64,000 bases of DNA from Bradyrhizobium macuxiense (lineage in GTDB: Bacteria > Pseudomonadota > Alphaproteobacteria > Rhizobiales > Xanthobacteraceae): assembly GCF_001542415.1 (NCBI RefSeq), contig NZ_LNCU01000039.1, positions 56,763 to 120,762 on the forward strand, written 5' to 3'. This document shows positions 45,611-54,706 of the stretch, piece after piece. Position 1 is the first letter of the stretch, and each line of letters starts with the position of its first letter. Made by a program: the position numbers and the translations under genes. The notes under the pieces are model-generated. The model ran no database searches. It was given only the letters and a program-made list of their open reading frames with translations, and was not told the origin of the DNA.

Positions 45611-46866
45611 AGAAGAGGTCGCCGATCTGGCATCCGTTCACGCAACACGCGCTTCAAGACGAATTGATCAAGATCGTGCGCGGTGATGGAGCTTATCTCT
45701 ACACGTCAGATGGACGCCCCATCGTAGATGCAATCTCCTCCTGGTGGGTCGTAACCCATGGCCATTGCCATCCACACATCGTCAGAGCAATTCAGGAGCA
45801 AGCTGGCAAACTCAACCAGATCATCTTTGCCGGATATTCCCATGATCCGGCCGAGGAGGTTGCGGCGCTGCTGTTGAAACTCGTGCCGCGTGGTCTCGAC
45901 CATGTCTTCTTCTCCGACGCTGGTTCGGGCAGTGTGGAAGTCGCCTTAAAAATGGCGCTCGGCTATTGGCATAATATCGGCAAGCAGCGCATACGCATTG
46001 TCGTGATGCAACATTCCTATCACGGCGACACGGTTGGGGCGATGTCGGTTGGTGCCCGCGGCCTATTCAACGTGGCCTACGGGCCCCTGCTGTTCGACGT
46101 GACCTCGGTTCCGTTCCCAGCAAGTGGTCGTGAACAGGCGACTCTCGATGCACTCGAGTCGGTATGTCGAAACGAAACTCCAGCAGCCTTTATCGTCGAG
46201 CCTCTCGTATTGGGGGCGGGCGGGATGCTGATGTACCCCGCCTGGGTGCTCAAGGAGATGAAACGGATCTGCGAAGCATCTGACGTTCTCTTCATCGCCG
46301 ATGAGGTCATGACCGGTTGGGGCCGCACTGGATCTTTATTCGCCTGCGAGCAGGCCAACATCACGCCAGATATCGTCTGCTATTCGAAGGGAATCACGGG
46401 AGGTGCGCTTCCCCTCGCGGTGACACTTTGCCGCGGCGATATTTTTGACGCGCACTATTCGAAAGATCGCACGCGTACCTTCTTTCACTCGAGTTCATAT
46501 GCTGCGAATCCGGTGGCCTGCGCTGCGGCAAAGGCCAACCTGGATCTTTGGCAAGATAGCGCATCTCGTGATCGCCTGGCATCTGTCGCCGCTATGCAGG
46601 AGCAGGCGATTGAGCCGTTCCGCACAGATCCGCGTTTTGCAAATGTCCGCCGCACCGGGACCATCACAGCGCTCGATCTGAAGGTGGGGGATGCGGGCTA
46701 TCTCGCGACCATCGGGCCGAAGCTTCAGGCCTTCTTCAAGGCGCGAAATCTCCTGCTGCGCCCGCTTGGTAACACCATCTACGTGATGCCGCCCTACTGC
46801 ATTACGGCATCAGATCTCGACGACATTTACACGGGCATTCGCGAAGCAGCCGAAGCGTTGATTTGA
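45601..46866 (+). CDS. bioA: DAPA aminotransferase BioA
   Basis: The 421-residue class III aminotransferase converts 7-keto-8-aminopelargonate to 7,8-diaminopelargonate using S-adenosylmethionine as amino donor. Signatures are IWHPFTQHA at the start, DAISSWWVVTHGHCHPHI, FIADEVMTGWGRTGSLFACE and the PLP lysine in CYSKGITGG (about Lys263). It overlaps bioD by 10 bases. All family residues I can check are present, so unlike BioD it looks functional. Symbiotic-island bio genes may supply biotin during rhizosphere growth. Confidence 0.92.
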   Translation: MALKKRSPIWHPFTQHALQDELIKIVRGDGAYLYTSDGRPIVDAISSWWVVTHGHCHPHIVRAIQEQAGKLNQIIFAGYSHDPAEEVAALLLKLVPRGLDHVFFSDAGSGSVEVALKMALGYWHNIGKQRIRIVVMQHSYHGDTVGAMSVGARGLFNVAYGPLLFDVTSVPFPASGREQATLDALESVCRNETPAAFIVEPLVLGAGGMLMYPAWVLKEMKRICEASDVLFIADEVMTGWGRTGSLFACEQANITPDIVCYSKGITGGALPLAVTLCRGDIFDAHYSKDRTRTFFHSSSYAANPVACAAAKANLDLWQDSASRDRLASVAAMQEQAIEPFRTDPRFANVRRTGTITALDLKVGDAGYLATIGPKLQAFFKARNLLLRPLGNTIYVMPPYCITASDLDDIYTGIREAAEALI

Positions 46867-47052
46867 AGGTGCTATGCGCGTCGCAACGTGGGCTCTCGTA
46901 ATCCCAGCAATCGTACGATGATGGCGTTTTCGAATCATCATCTCGGCACTCGTTGTGGCAAATGCTCAACGCTCGGCTGTATGCGTCCTGGACGGCGACG
47001 AACTCCAAGTGCGCCATTGCAGTCGTGAGACGATTATGTTCGGCGGCGGATT

Positions 47053-47079
47053 CGCAGCGCCTTTGCTGCGCTATTTTTT
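47053..47079 (+). terminator. Terminator downstream of bioDA
   Basis: A short hairpin (CGCAGC-GCCTTT-GCTGCG) is followed by CTATTTTTT on the plus strand. The T-run coincides with the terminal lysine codons of nolK on the other strand. It would stop plus-strand transcription from bioDA before it runs into nolK. Confidence 0.5.
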
Positions 47080-48108
47080 GATGGCGCGGGATTTTGCCAA
47101 TTCAATCTCGCTGCGAGCGACGTAGCTATTTTGGTCGGGACGAGCAAATCGACTTTGGCGGTATCTCTGTTTCTCATCGAGATACGCCCGGTAGGCGAGG
47201 TCGATACCATCTTCGAGCGAGGTCGTGGCGCGCCAGCCGAGCTTGGCGAGCCGGCTGACGTCGAGCAGCTTGCGCGGCGTGCCGTCGGGGCGCGAGGTGT
47301 CGAAGCTGATCTCGCCCCGATAGCCGACGACCGCCGCGACCACGAGGGCGAATTCGGCGATGGTGATGTCCTCGCCGGTGCCGATATTGACCAGGTCCGG
47401 CGAGGAATAGGTCTTCATCAGATGGATGCAGGCGTCGGCGAGGTCGTCGACATAGAGGAACTCACGGCGCGGCGTGCCGGTGCCCCACACCACGACGCTG
47501 GTCGCACCCGAGACCTTGGCCTCGTGGAAGCGGCGGATCAGCGCGGCGACGACGTGGCTGTATTCGGGATGATAATTGTCGTCGGGACCGTAGAGGTTGG
47601 TGGGCATCACGCTGATGAAATCGGCGCCGTACTGGCTGCGATAGGCTTCGGCCATCTTGATGCCGGCGATCTTGGCGATGGCATAGGGCTCGTTGGTCGG
47701 CTCCAGCGCGCCGGTCAGCATCGAATCCTCGCGCAGCGGCTGCGGCGCGAGGCGCGGATAGATGCACGACGAGCCGAAGAACATCAGCTTCTCGCAGCCA
47801 TTGGCGTGCGCCGCCTGGATCACGTTGCTCGAGATCGCCAGATTGTCGTAGAGGAATTCGGCTCGCAACGTGTTGTTGGCGACGATGCCGCCGACCTTGG
47901 CGGCGGCGAGGAACACGGCCTGCGGCCGCTTCGCGGCAAACCAGGCGTTGACCGCGGTTTGGTCGCGCAAATCGACCTCGCCGCGCGACACCGTCAGGAG
48001 ATCGGCCTGCTCGCGCGCCAGCCGGCGCATCAGCGCCGAGCCGACCATGCCGCGATGGCCGGCAACGAAGACCGTCTTGCCCTTCAGCTCAAACGCCGTG
48101 CTTGCCAT
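47071..48108 (-). CDS. nolK: GDP-L-fucose synthase, probable NolK
   Basis: The 345-residue short-chain reductase-epimerase binds NADP ([19 protein letters not shown]) and has the catalytic set FFGSSCIYP and [16 protein letters not shown] (YxxxK). It turns GDP-4-keto-6-deoxymannose into GDP-L-fucose. The start overlaps the end of noeL by 20 bases, giving a two-gene operon for GDP-fucose, the donor for Nod factor fucosylation. The coding sequence is strikingly GC-rich in third positions compared with neighbouring symbiotic genes. A polysaccharide role (fcl) is the alternative. Confidence 0.85.
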   Translation of the reverse strand: MASTAFELKGKTVFVAGHRGMVGSALMRRLAREQADLLTVSRGEVDLRDQTAVNAWFAAKRPQAVFLAAAKVGGIVANNTLRAEFLYDNLAISSNVIQAAHANGCEKLMFFGSSCIYPRLAPQPLREDSMLTGALEPTNEPYAIAKIAGIKMAEAYRSQYGADFISVMPTNLYGPDDNYHPEYSHVVAALIRRFHEAKVSGATSVVVWGTGTPRREFLYVDDLADACIHLMKTYSSPDLVNIGTGEDITIAEFALVVAAVVGYRGEISFDTSRPDGTPRKLLDVSRLAKLGWRATTSLEDGIDLAYRAYLDEKQRYRQSRFARPDQNSYVARSEIELAKSRAIKK

Positions 48109-49174
48109 TGGCCGCGTCCTGCCTGGCCTCGACGAGATCGCTTTCGACCATTTCCTTCACCAGCTGCGCGAACGGCGTCTTCGGCGCCCAGCCGAGCTTG
48201 GCGCGCGCCTTGCTGGCGTCGCCGATCAGGAGATCGACCTCGGTCGGGCGGAAATAGGTCGGATCGATCTGCACCAGGGTGTTGCCGGACGCCTTGTCGA
48301 CACCGACCTCCTCGACGCCCTTGCCGCGCCATTCGATGCTGCGGCCGACCTCGGCAAACGCCAGCTCGACGAACTCGCGGACCGACCGCGTCTCGCCGGT
48401 CGCGAGCACGAAGTCGCCGGGCTCGTCCACCTGCAGGATCCTGTGCATGCCCTCGACATAGTCGCGGGCGTGGCCCCAGTCGCGCTTGGCGTCGAGATTG
48501 CCGAGATAGAGCTTGTTCTCGAGGCCGGCCTCGATGCGGGCAACGGCGCGGGTAATCTTGCGCGTCACGAAGGTCTCGCCGCGGATCGGGCTCTCATGGT
48601 TGAACAGGATGCCGTTGCTGGCGAACATGCCATAGGCCTCTCGGTAGTTCACCGTGATCCAGTAGCCGTAGAGCTTGGCGACACCATAGGGCGAGCGTGG
48701 ATAGAACGGCGTCGTCTCCTTCTGCGGCACCTCCTGCACCAGCCCGTACAGCTCCGAGGTCGAGGCCTGGTAGAACCGGGTCTCCTTCTCCATGCCGAGG
48801 ATGCGGATCGCCTCCAGCAGCCGCAGCACGCCGATGGCGTCGGCATTCGCGGTATATTCGGGGCTCTCGAAGCTGACCTGGACGTGGCTCTGGGCGGCCA
48901 AATTGTAGATCTCGGACGGCCGGATCTGCTGCACCAGCCGGATCAGATTGGTCGAATCGGTCATGTCGCCGTAGTGCATCAGGAACGGCACGTTGCCGGC
49001 GTGCGGGTCCTGGTAAAGATGGTCGACGCGCGCGGTGTTGAACGAGGACGACCGGCGTTTGATCCCGTGCACGGTATAACCGAGGCCGAGCAGATATTCG
49101 GCGAGATACGCGCCATCCTGCCCGGTAACGCCGGTGATCAGCGCAATGCGCCGCTTTGAATCCTGAGCTGTCAT
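48089..49174 (-). CDS. noeL: GDP-mannose 4,6-dehydratase, probable NoeL
   Basis: The 361-residue enzyme starts with [20 protein letters not shown] (NADP-binding), followed by [20 protein letters not shown] and [19 protein letters not shown] (the catalytic YxxxK), then [20 protein letters not shown]. It makes GDP-4-keto-6-deoxymannose, the first step to GDP-fucose. It is translationally coupled to nolK. As for nolK, GC content is well above that of surrounding genes, which suggests recruitment from the core genome (a gmd-fcl pair). The symbol follows the Nod factor context. Confidence 0.85.
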   Translation of the reverse strand: MTAQDSKRRIALITGVTGQDGAYLAEYLLGLGYTVHGIKRRSSSFNTARVDHLYQDPHAGNVPFLMHYGDMTDSTNLIRLVQQIRPSEIYNLAAQSHVQVSFESPEYTANADAIGVLRLLEAIRILGMEKETRFYQASTSELYGLVQEVPQKETTPFYPRSPYGVAKLYGYWITVNYREAYGMFASNGILFNHESPIRGETFVTRKITRAVARIEAGLENKLYLGNLDAKRDWGHARDYVEGMHRILQVDEPGDFVLATGETRSVREFVELAFAEVGRSIEWRGKGVEEVGVDKASGNTLVQIDPTYFRPTEVDLLIGDASKARAKLGWAPKTPFAQLVKEMVESDLVEARQDAANGKHGV

Positions 49175-50251
49175 TGCTTTCTAGTTACGCGAACAGGCGT
49201 CCTAGCAACGTCATTTGCGAATTAATCTTCGAAAAGAATTAGATAGGCGGGCCTGCGATCACGTGCCATGGAGGAGAGCGATGTTTCACTCTAACTATAC
49301 ACATCATATCGGCATGCACATCATATACATTGATTTATCGGGCATTGCAGAGCCGGAGCATTTGTTGAGGTGTCAGAACCGAGGACATCGCGGTTGGAGC
49401 GTCAGAGATCAACATGCAACAAACGGATCTCACCGCACATGCGTTTTGAGGCCACGAAGTTGGCGTGTACGTCGCGTTCCGCCGCGGCTACTGTCACCAG
49501 CACGCCGTCATCGGCGGGATACGCTGCGGTTTGCACCTCGATGCATACGGACGTGCTGCGTTCGATGCATGCGATAGCCATGGACCGAAGTCGCATCTAG
49601 TCACGGGCTATCAGATGCCATGGAATGTGATCAGGGAGCTATCCGGCCCGCCATATTCGTCTTAGCGGCAATGTCAAGCGCCCCCAATCTGCAGCAAAAT
49701 ATTCTCCGGAATTGGCGGATTGTTCCCGCATTTGCAACCTGCGTCTGCATTTGGCGCGTAGTGCTCTCATGAGAATCAGGCTTGGGAGCGGGGGCGCTTC
49801 GCTCCGCAGAACGAAATGAGGTCTGCGAAACCTGCAAAAACAACTTGAATCTCTCGCAGCGTTAGGTTGTAGGCTTGAAACCATGCCCAAAGCGACGCGC
49901 CGGCGTCATCAATTCGTGGGCGGGTTAACAGTCGAACTTCACGCCTCACTTGAGCTTCGTACCTCGAACGCAGCAAGGCGAAGGCGTCGTAGCGAAGCAG
50001 AGACGAGTTGCTCTCGAGCGGTTGTTGCCTGCGCCAGATGGTCGGAAGCAGATCTGGATTTAACACGTCGAGAACATCTCACCAGCGAAAGAAAACTAAT
50101 GTGAAAGCGGTGTAGTTGGTGCGACCGGTTGTGACCGAAGCACGCGCGGCAACAAGCGTCTAGATCATGTGTGTAAGAAACGTTTCTGTCTCTCGGGCTG
50201 CGCGGCCAGGGCCGCAGTCGGTCGAATGCGAGACCCGTTACGGAGGTGTCG
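49175..50251. other. Divergent intergenic region between noeL and the glycosyltransferase
   Basis: Over 1 kb with no gene I can support. Open frames on the minus strand at 49776-50066 and on the plus strand near 49370-49600 lack recognisable domains and good ribosome binding sites. Promoters for noeL-nolK (leftward) and for the glycosyltransferase cassette (rightward) must lie here. I see no canonical nod box. Confidence 0.45.
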
Positions 50252-51511
50252 GTGACTTCTTATGACTTTCTCCTTGCCTCGTGGGGTACGTTGGGAAATC
50301 TCAGTCCGCTGCTTACAGCAGGACGTCGATTGCGCCAGCGTGGTCACCATGTTCGGGTGATGGCCGATCCGACCATGCGAGCTGAAGTCGAAGCCGCCGA
50401 TTTCGAATTCGTGACATGGCTCCGCGCTCCCATGGGTGAGGCGGCAGACCCAACAGATATCTCGGACATGCGAGATCGGATGCGCAAGGTCGTCTTTGAA
50501 CCCTGCTCTGCTTACGCGGCCGATATTCGCGACGAGATTAGCCGCGCGCCAACGGATGCTGTTCTCGGCCTCGATCTTCTGTTTGGCGCAGCGCTCGGAG
50601 CGCGAGCGTGCGGCGTGCCTTTCGCATTTCTCTCGCCTCACGTCAGTATTCGGGTCCTGCCAGGGGTGCCGCCGGCTACTTCAGGATTGGGACGACCGAA
50701 AACGCAGGAGGACCGTACCGAAGTCAGGGCAGCCTCTGCAGCTCTCACTAAGGCAATGAATGCATCTCTTTCTATCCTCAATCGCGCCCGGGTCGAATTG
50801 GGTCTTCATGTTCTTGCAGACGCTATGGATCTGTTCGACGAGGCTGATCGAGTTCTGCTGGCGGTCAGTCGGGCTTTCGATTTCGAAGCAGACTTTCTTC
50901 CGGATAACTTTCGTTATGTCGGGCCTTTGCTCGATATGCCGAATTGGTCAGAATCGTGGAAGTCGTCCTGGCCGGCGCGGCACGATCGTCCCCACGCGTT
51001 GATCGCTTGCAGCACTGGGGCGCAGGGCCAGCGTGACGTGTTTCAACGCGTTATAAATGCCGTTGGAACCATCGATATGGGAGCCGTTTTCACAACGGGT
51101 CCGAATCTGGATGTGTCCGAACTTCGCGCTCCGAAGAACGTGCATTTGGTGCGCGGTGCTTCCCACGACTGCATCATGAGGGACGTGTCTCTCGTCGTTT
51201 CCCAGGGCGGCCACGGAACTGTTGCCCGTTCACTGATCAACGCATTGCCGCAACTCATTCTGCCAATGGGTCGTGACCAGGCGGCTAACGCGGCCCGTGT
51301 CGAAGCGAAGGGAGTAGGGCTTCGGTTGCCGCCGACGGCTTCGGAACCAGAGATGGCGGCAGCGATCAAGCGGCTGATCACGGAACCGGAATTCAAAGTC
51401 GCAGCCCGTAGGCTCGGCGAGGCCATCAGGGCTGATATCGATCGGTCCCGCCTCGTCAACGAGATGGAGTTTCTTGCGGCTGTTGGGCGCCGGCGACGCA
51501 GCTGCTCATGA
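50252..51511 (+). CDS. GT1-family (MGT/YjiC-like) glycosyltransferase
   Basis: The 419-residue protein has the two-domain GT-B layout. The N-terminal domain starts YDFLLASWGTLGNLSPLLTAGRRLRQRGHHVRVMADP, and the C-terminal donor site contains VSQGGHGTVARSLINALPQLILPMGRDQAANAARVEAKGVG (about 314-355), like macrolide and plant-type small-molecule glycosyltransferases. It lacks a signal peptide. It probably attaches a sugar to a lipid, flavonoid, antibiotic or terpenoid acceptor; which one cannot be told. I choose GTG 50252, five bases after CGGAGG. It leads a cassette with an exporter and a hydrolase. Confidence 0.85.
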   Translation: MTSYDFLLASWGTLGNLSPLLTAGRRLRQRGHHVRVMADPTMRAEVEAADFEFVTWLRAPMGEAADPTDISDMRDRMRKVVFEPCSAYAADIRDEISRAPTDAVLGLDLLFGAALGARACGVPFAFLSPHVSIRVLPGVPPATSGLGRPKTQEDRTEVRAASAALTKAMNASLSILNRARVELGLHVLADAMDLFDEADRVLLAVSRAFDFEADFLPDNFRYVGPLLDMPNWSESWKSSWPARHDRPHALIACSTGAQGQRDVFQRVINAVGTIDMGAVFTTGPNLDVSELRAPKNVHLVRGASHDCIMRDVSLVVSQGGHGTVARSLINALPQLILPMGRDQAANAARVEAKGVGLRLPPTASEPEMAAAIKRLITEPEFKVAARRLGEAIRADIDRSRLVNEMEFLAAVGRRRRSCS

Positions 51512-51609
51512 AGACCATGTCAGGTACCAGTTTCACGATCAGTGAGGCAAAGCGCGATGAATGCACCGTCTGTCGCGGATGAACATCGCCAAACTGCGCT
51601 GCGCTAGCC

Positions 51610-52878
51610 GTGAAGCCCATCAAGAGAAACCAAACCTTGCTCATTCATCGCGATTCGTTCTCATGTACCTCGTTGCTGGCTCTTATGGCGTCATTGTCGG
51701 CGTTCGGCGTTGACATGATCGCCCTAAGTCTGCCGGCGACAGCGATCAATCTCGGAGCGACGGCGGGCGACGTCGTTTTTGCGCTGAGCGCCTATGTCAT
51801 GAGTTTTGGAACGACGCTTCTCGTTTGCGGACCGATGTCGGATTGCTTCGGCCGTAAGCCAATCGTTCAAGGCGGCTGCGTACTTGTAGTAATTGCAGGC
51901 GTGGGGTGCGCTCTCTCCAATTCTCCGTCGCTGTTCCTGTTCTTTCGCGCGCTTCAGGGAATCGGTGCTTCTATTATCGGGATTGCTGCGGTCGCAATTG
52001 TGAGGGACCTCTTCAACGGCGAGACCGCAAGGGCACAGATGACCAACGTCGTTTTGGCAATCTCCGTTGTTCCGATGGTTGCACCAATGGTTGATGTTGT
52101 CCTCCCCGCGCACGGTTTGCGCGCCATATACGTCGTGCCCATCGCAGGAGGATTGGTTCTGCTCGCGGCGATGTCCTTCTTCAGCGAAAGTGCCAAGATC
52201 GATCCGAGCGTTGGCTTCGGGCCTACGACGATTGTCCGAAATTATCGTCGCGTGCTGCGTCACCCGGTCTGCGTCGGAAACATCCTTTGCAATGCTGCAG
52301 CGGCCGGAGCCGTGTTCGCCTGCGTCACCGGATCATCGCTGTTCTTCTCCAACGTTTTCGGTCCCAACGCCTATGGTACGATCGTTGGAGCAGTTTCGCT
52401 GTCGATCGTGACCGGCGCCTGGCTCAACAGGAGTTTCTGTGGTCGAGGTGCATCGTCCGCGCAGCTGCTTGCGGTCGGCCTCACACTCTCGACCATCATG
52501 GGAATATCGTTGCTTCTCATGGCATTGGTGGGAGACAAATCGGCTGTTGTGGTGGTGTTGATCTTGGTGGGTGTCGGGTCGTCGTTCGGCCTGATTTCTC
52601 CGCACGCTATCAACGAGGCAATGCGACCTTTGCCAGAAATCGCAGGATCCACCAGCGCGACAAGAGCATTCGTACAGATAGCAGGCGCCGCATTGTCCAG
52701 TGCCTTGGTTGTCGCGCTCTTTGACGGGCATTCGCTACTTTCGACGGCGGTGGTGATGCTTGCTTTTTCGCTATTGGCGGTTGCCGCTTACGTTGGTGTC
52801 GTTCTTCCAGCCAATGCGTCGCCGTGGTCGAGCCAAATGCAAGCTCGGTTCAAGAGGAGAGACCGTGATCTCCCATGA
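51610..52878 (+). CDS. MFS exporter (Bcr/CflA-like)
   Basis: The 422-residue protein has about 12 membrane segments and the drug-exporter loop GPMSDCFGRKPIVQGG between helices 2 and 3, followed by ALQGIGASIIGIAAVAIVRDLF, as in Bcr/CflA multidrug exporters. With the upstream glycosyltransferase (98-base gap) and overlapping hydrolase, it may export the glycosylated product or give self-resistance. The start is a GTG at 51610 without a strong binding site. Confidence 0.85.
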   Translation: MKPIKRNQTLLIHRDSFSCTSLLALMASLSAFGVDMIALSLPATAINLGATAGDVVFALSAYVMSFGTTLLVCGPMSDCFGRKPIVQGGCVLVVIAGVGCALSNSPSLFLFFRALQGIGASIIGIAAVAIVRDLFNGETARAQMTNVVLAISVVPMVAPMVDVVLPAHGLRAIYVVPIAGGLVLLAAMSFFSESAKIDPSVGFGPTTIVRNYRRVLRHPVCVGNILCNAAAAGAVFACVTGSSLFFSNVFGPNAYGTIVGAVSLSIVTGAWLNRSFCGRGASSAQLLAVGLTLSTIMGISLLLMALVGDKSAVVVVLILVGVGSSFGLISPHAINEAMRPLPEIAGSTSATRAFVQIAGAALSSALVVALFDGHSLLSTAVVMLAFSLLAVAAYVGVVLPANASPWSSQMQARFKRRDRDLP

Positions 52879-53716
52879 GTTCAAGCCCGTTTTGTTAAAT
52901 CGCGACGGTATACGTTTGGGGCATGTTGAGGTCGGACCTGCTGCCGCGCAAGACCCGCCGCTGCTCCTGATCAATGGTTGGACAGGCGACCACGGTATCT
53001 TCTCGCCGCAGCTCGTCCATTTCGCTCAAAAACGGCGAACCGTTGCGGTCAACCTTCGGGGACATGGCTCCAGTGATGCACCCGATCAGGAGTATACTGT
53101 CGCAGGATTTGCGGACGATATCGCTTGGCAATGCGATCACCTAGAGCTGTTCAAGCCGGTCGTGATCGGTCACAGTATGGGAGGTCGGATCGCGCTCGAA
53201 CTGTGCGGCCGCTATCCGGACCTGGCCGCGGGCTTGGTCATGATTGATACAATTGTCATGCCGTCTCCGATCTTGCGCAAATCTCGTCAGGTTAAAGCGC
53301 TCCTGGACGGCGTAGGCGGATCCGACTATCTGGCGATCTTAAAGGCGAACGCGTGGGAACTCGGCTGCGATTTCGATGATGCCGCTCGTCGAAAGACGAT
53401 CTATGAGACCTATGTGCTTCCGCCGTGCTCAAAAATAGCACAGCATGTAGCTTATTCGGTGATACGGAATGCCATTTTGGACTATGACCCGCTGCCTGCC
53501 GCAAAAGCCTGCAGGGTCCCCATGGCCTATATTGCCGCTGACGTTCCGCTGGTGAATATGGCGCGCGGCCTCGATCGGCTGAAGGAAATCTGTCCACAGC
53601 TGGTCACAGCGAAGACGATGCTCGCCGGACATTTCAACACGATCGAGGTTGCAGATCAGGTCAACGCCATGCTCGATCGCTTCTTGGATGTCGGTCTCCG
53701 CAGGCGCAGAGGTTGA
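52865..53716 (+). CDS. Alpha/beta hydrolase
   Basis: This 283-residue hydrolase has LLLINGWTGDHGIFSPQL (oxyanion region), VAVNLRGHGSSDAP, the nucleophile elbow VIGHSMGGR (Ser104) and the likely catalytic histidine in MLAGHFNTIEV (His256), so the triad appears complete. Start GTG 52865 follows GAGGAGA and overlaps the MFS gene by 14 bases, so the two are coupled. It could be a thioesterase, esterase or lactonase acting on the compound made or exported by the cassette; the substrate is unknown. Confidence 0.85.
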   Translation: MISHEFKPVLLNRDGIRLGHVEVGPAAAQDPPLLLINGWTGDHGIFSPQLVHFAQKRRTVAVNLRGHGSSDAPDQEYTVAGFADDIAWQCDHLELFKPVVIGHSMGGRIALELCGRYPDLAAGLVMIDTIVMPSPILRKSRQVKALLDGVGGSDYLAILKANAWELGCDFDDAARRKTIYETYVLPPCSKIAQHVAYSVIRNAILDYDPLPAAKACRVPMAYIAADVPLVNMARGLDRLKEICPQLVTAKTMLAGHFNTIEVADQVNAMLDRFLDVGLRRRRG

Positions 53717-54706
53717 TTTAGAAGCCTTAAGTCAACCTGGAAAACGCTGGTGCGGCGAGGAAGCCGCGACCGTGTGCCTGCAATCTCACGCAACTAGGTG
53801 AGATCGGATTTGATAGCATTCGCGCGTGTCTGTACGAGAAGTAGAGCGCCGGTGCCGTTCCGCAGGAAACGCGAGGGGATCCTTATAGTGTGGCCCTGTG
53901 CACGGTAGCGCTGGCGTCAGTAGGAGGCGGTTACAAACCCTCGTATAGTTCTTCAAACTTTTCGATATCAGAGCATTACCTCCGTACAATTGAGCCATCG
54001 TTCTCACGTGACCTAGTCTCGTCCCTATCGAACTAGCATGGCTCGCATCAGTCCTGGCGTCACCTTCCTTAAGGCACGGATCCTGGAAAAAATATTCGCG
54101 ATACGCATGACGAGACGCATAGCGGAATTGAGCCACGCCATTTAGCGGCAGAACATATCCGAAGAGAAGGTGAGAAGCGGAGTGTTCTCGAGATATCTGG
54201 CGGGAGGACTTTGAATGGCGCTTGACGGGGCAAGATGAGGGGGCTGCGATTATGAAGTTCTATTGCAGGACAGGCGGTTCGTCGGCCTTCATCGAGTCCC
54301 CTCCATCTCAAGGGCCAGCTGACTTGCAAGACGTGTCCACGCAGCCCGTCCAATGCGACCCGACCGTGATCTTCCTTATCGCCCGAAGGGTCTGGTTATG
54401 CCCGAACTGGCTGTCATGCGCGATCATCGAGACTTGCCTGAACGTTCGGCTCATCTGACCCACCTTCGTCTGCTGCCGTGCCTCCGCTTAGCCAGCGGTG
54501 CGCGCCAAGAAGCGGTGAGGCTGATTGAGCCTAGATGGCTAAAACTAACGATCTAGCTCGCACTTTGCAGGACACTGATGTCTGGACGAAGAACATCCAG
54601 CCCTGGTCTATCCGTGCCAGCCCCCTACAGCGACTCCGCTATCAATTCATTGTTCCGTGGTTCTGAAGTTAACGTCGTGGTTTGAAGTTGGGGCGCATTG
54701 GTCGGT
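53717..54706. other. Gap before nodM, holds element B
   Basis: Nearly 1 kb with no supported gene. It contains element B (53931-53998) and, at 54112-54135, a stretch ending in GGAATTGAGCCA that resembles the last part of the elements and could be a fourth, worn copy. No canonical nod box was recognised. Confidence 0.45.
53931..53998 (+). promoter_or_regulatory. Repeated intergenic element, copy B (before nodM)
   Basis: Copy B begins TTACAAACCCTCGTATAG and ends GTACAATTGAGCCA. It shares long stretches with copy C (TTACAAAC, GTATAGTTCTT, AAAC, TATC) and its end with copy A (TTACCTC, AATTGAGCCA). It lies about 710 bases before nodM in the same orientation. Confidence 0.5.

Noticed and set aside
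47131..49159. Long plus-strand frames of 474 and 429 codons over nolK and noeL
   Set aside because: They are mirror frames caused by the very high third-position GC of nolK and noeL; their translations are low-complexity (Asp/Arg/Ala-rich) and match no family.
49776..50066. Minus-strand 96-codon frame between noeL and the glycosyltransferase
   Set aside because: No recognisable domain, no good ribosome binding site, and located in a gap with irregular codon use.
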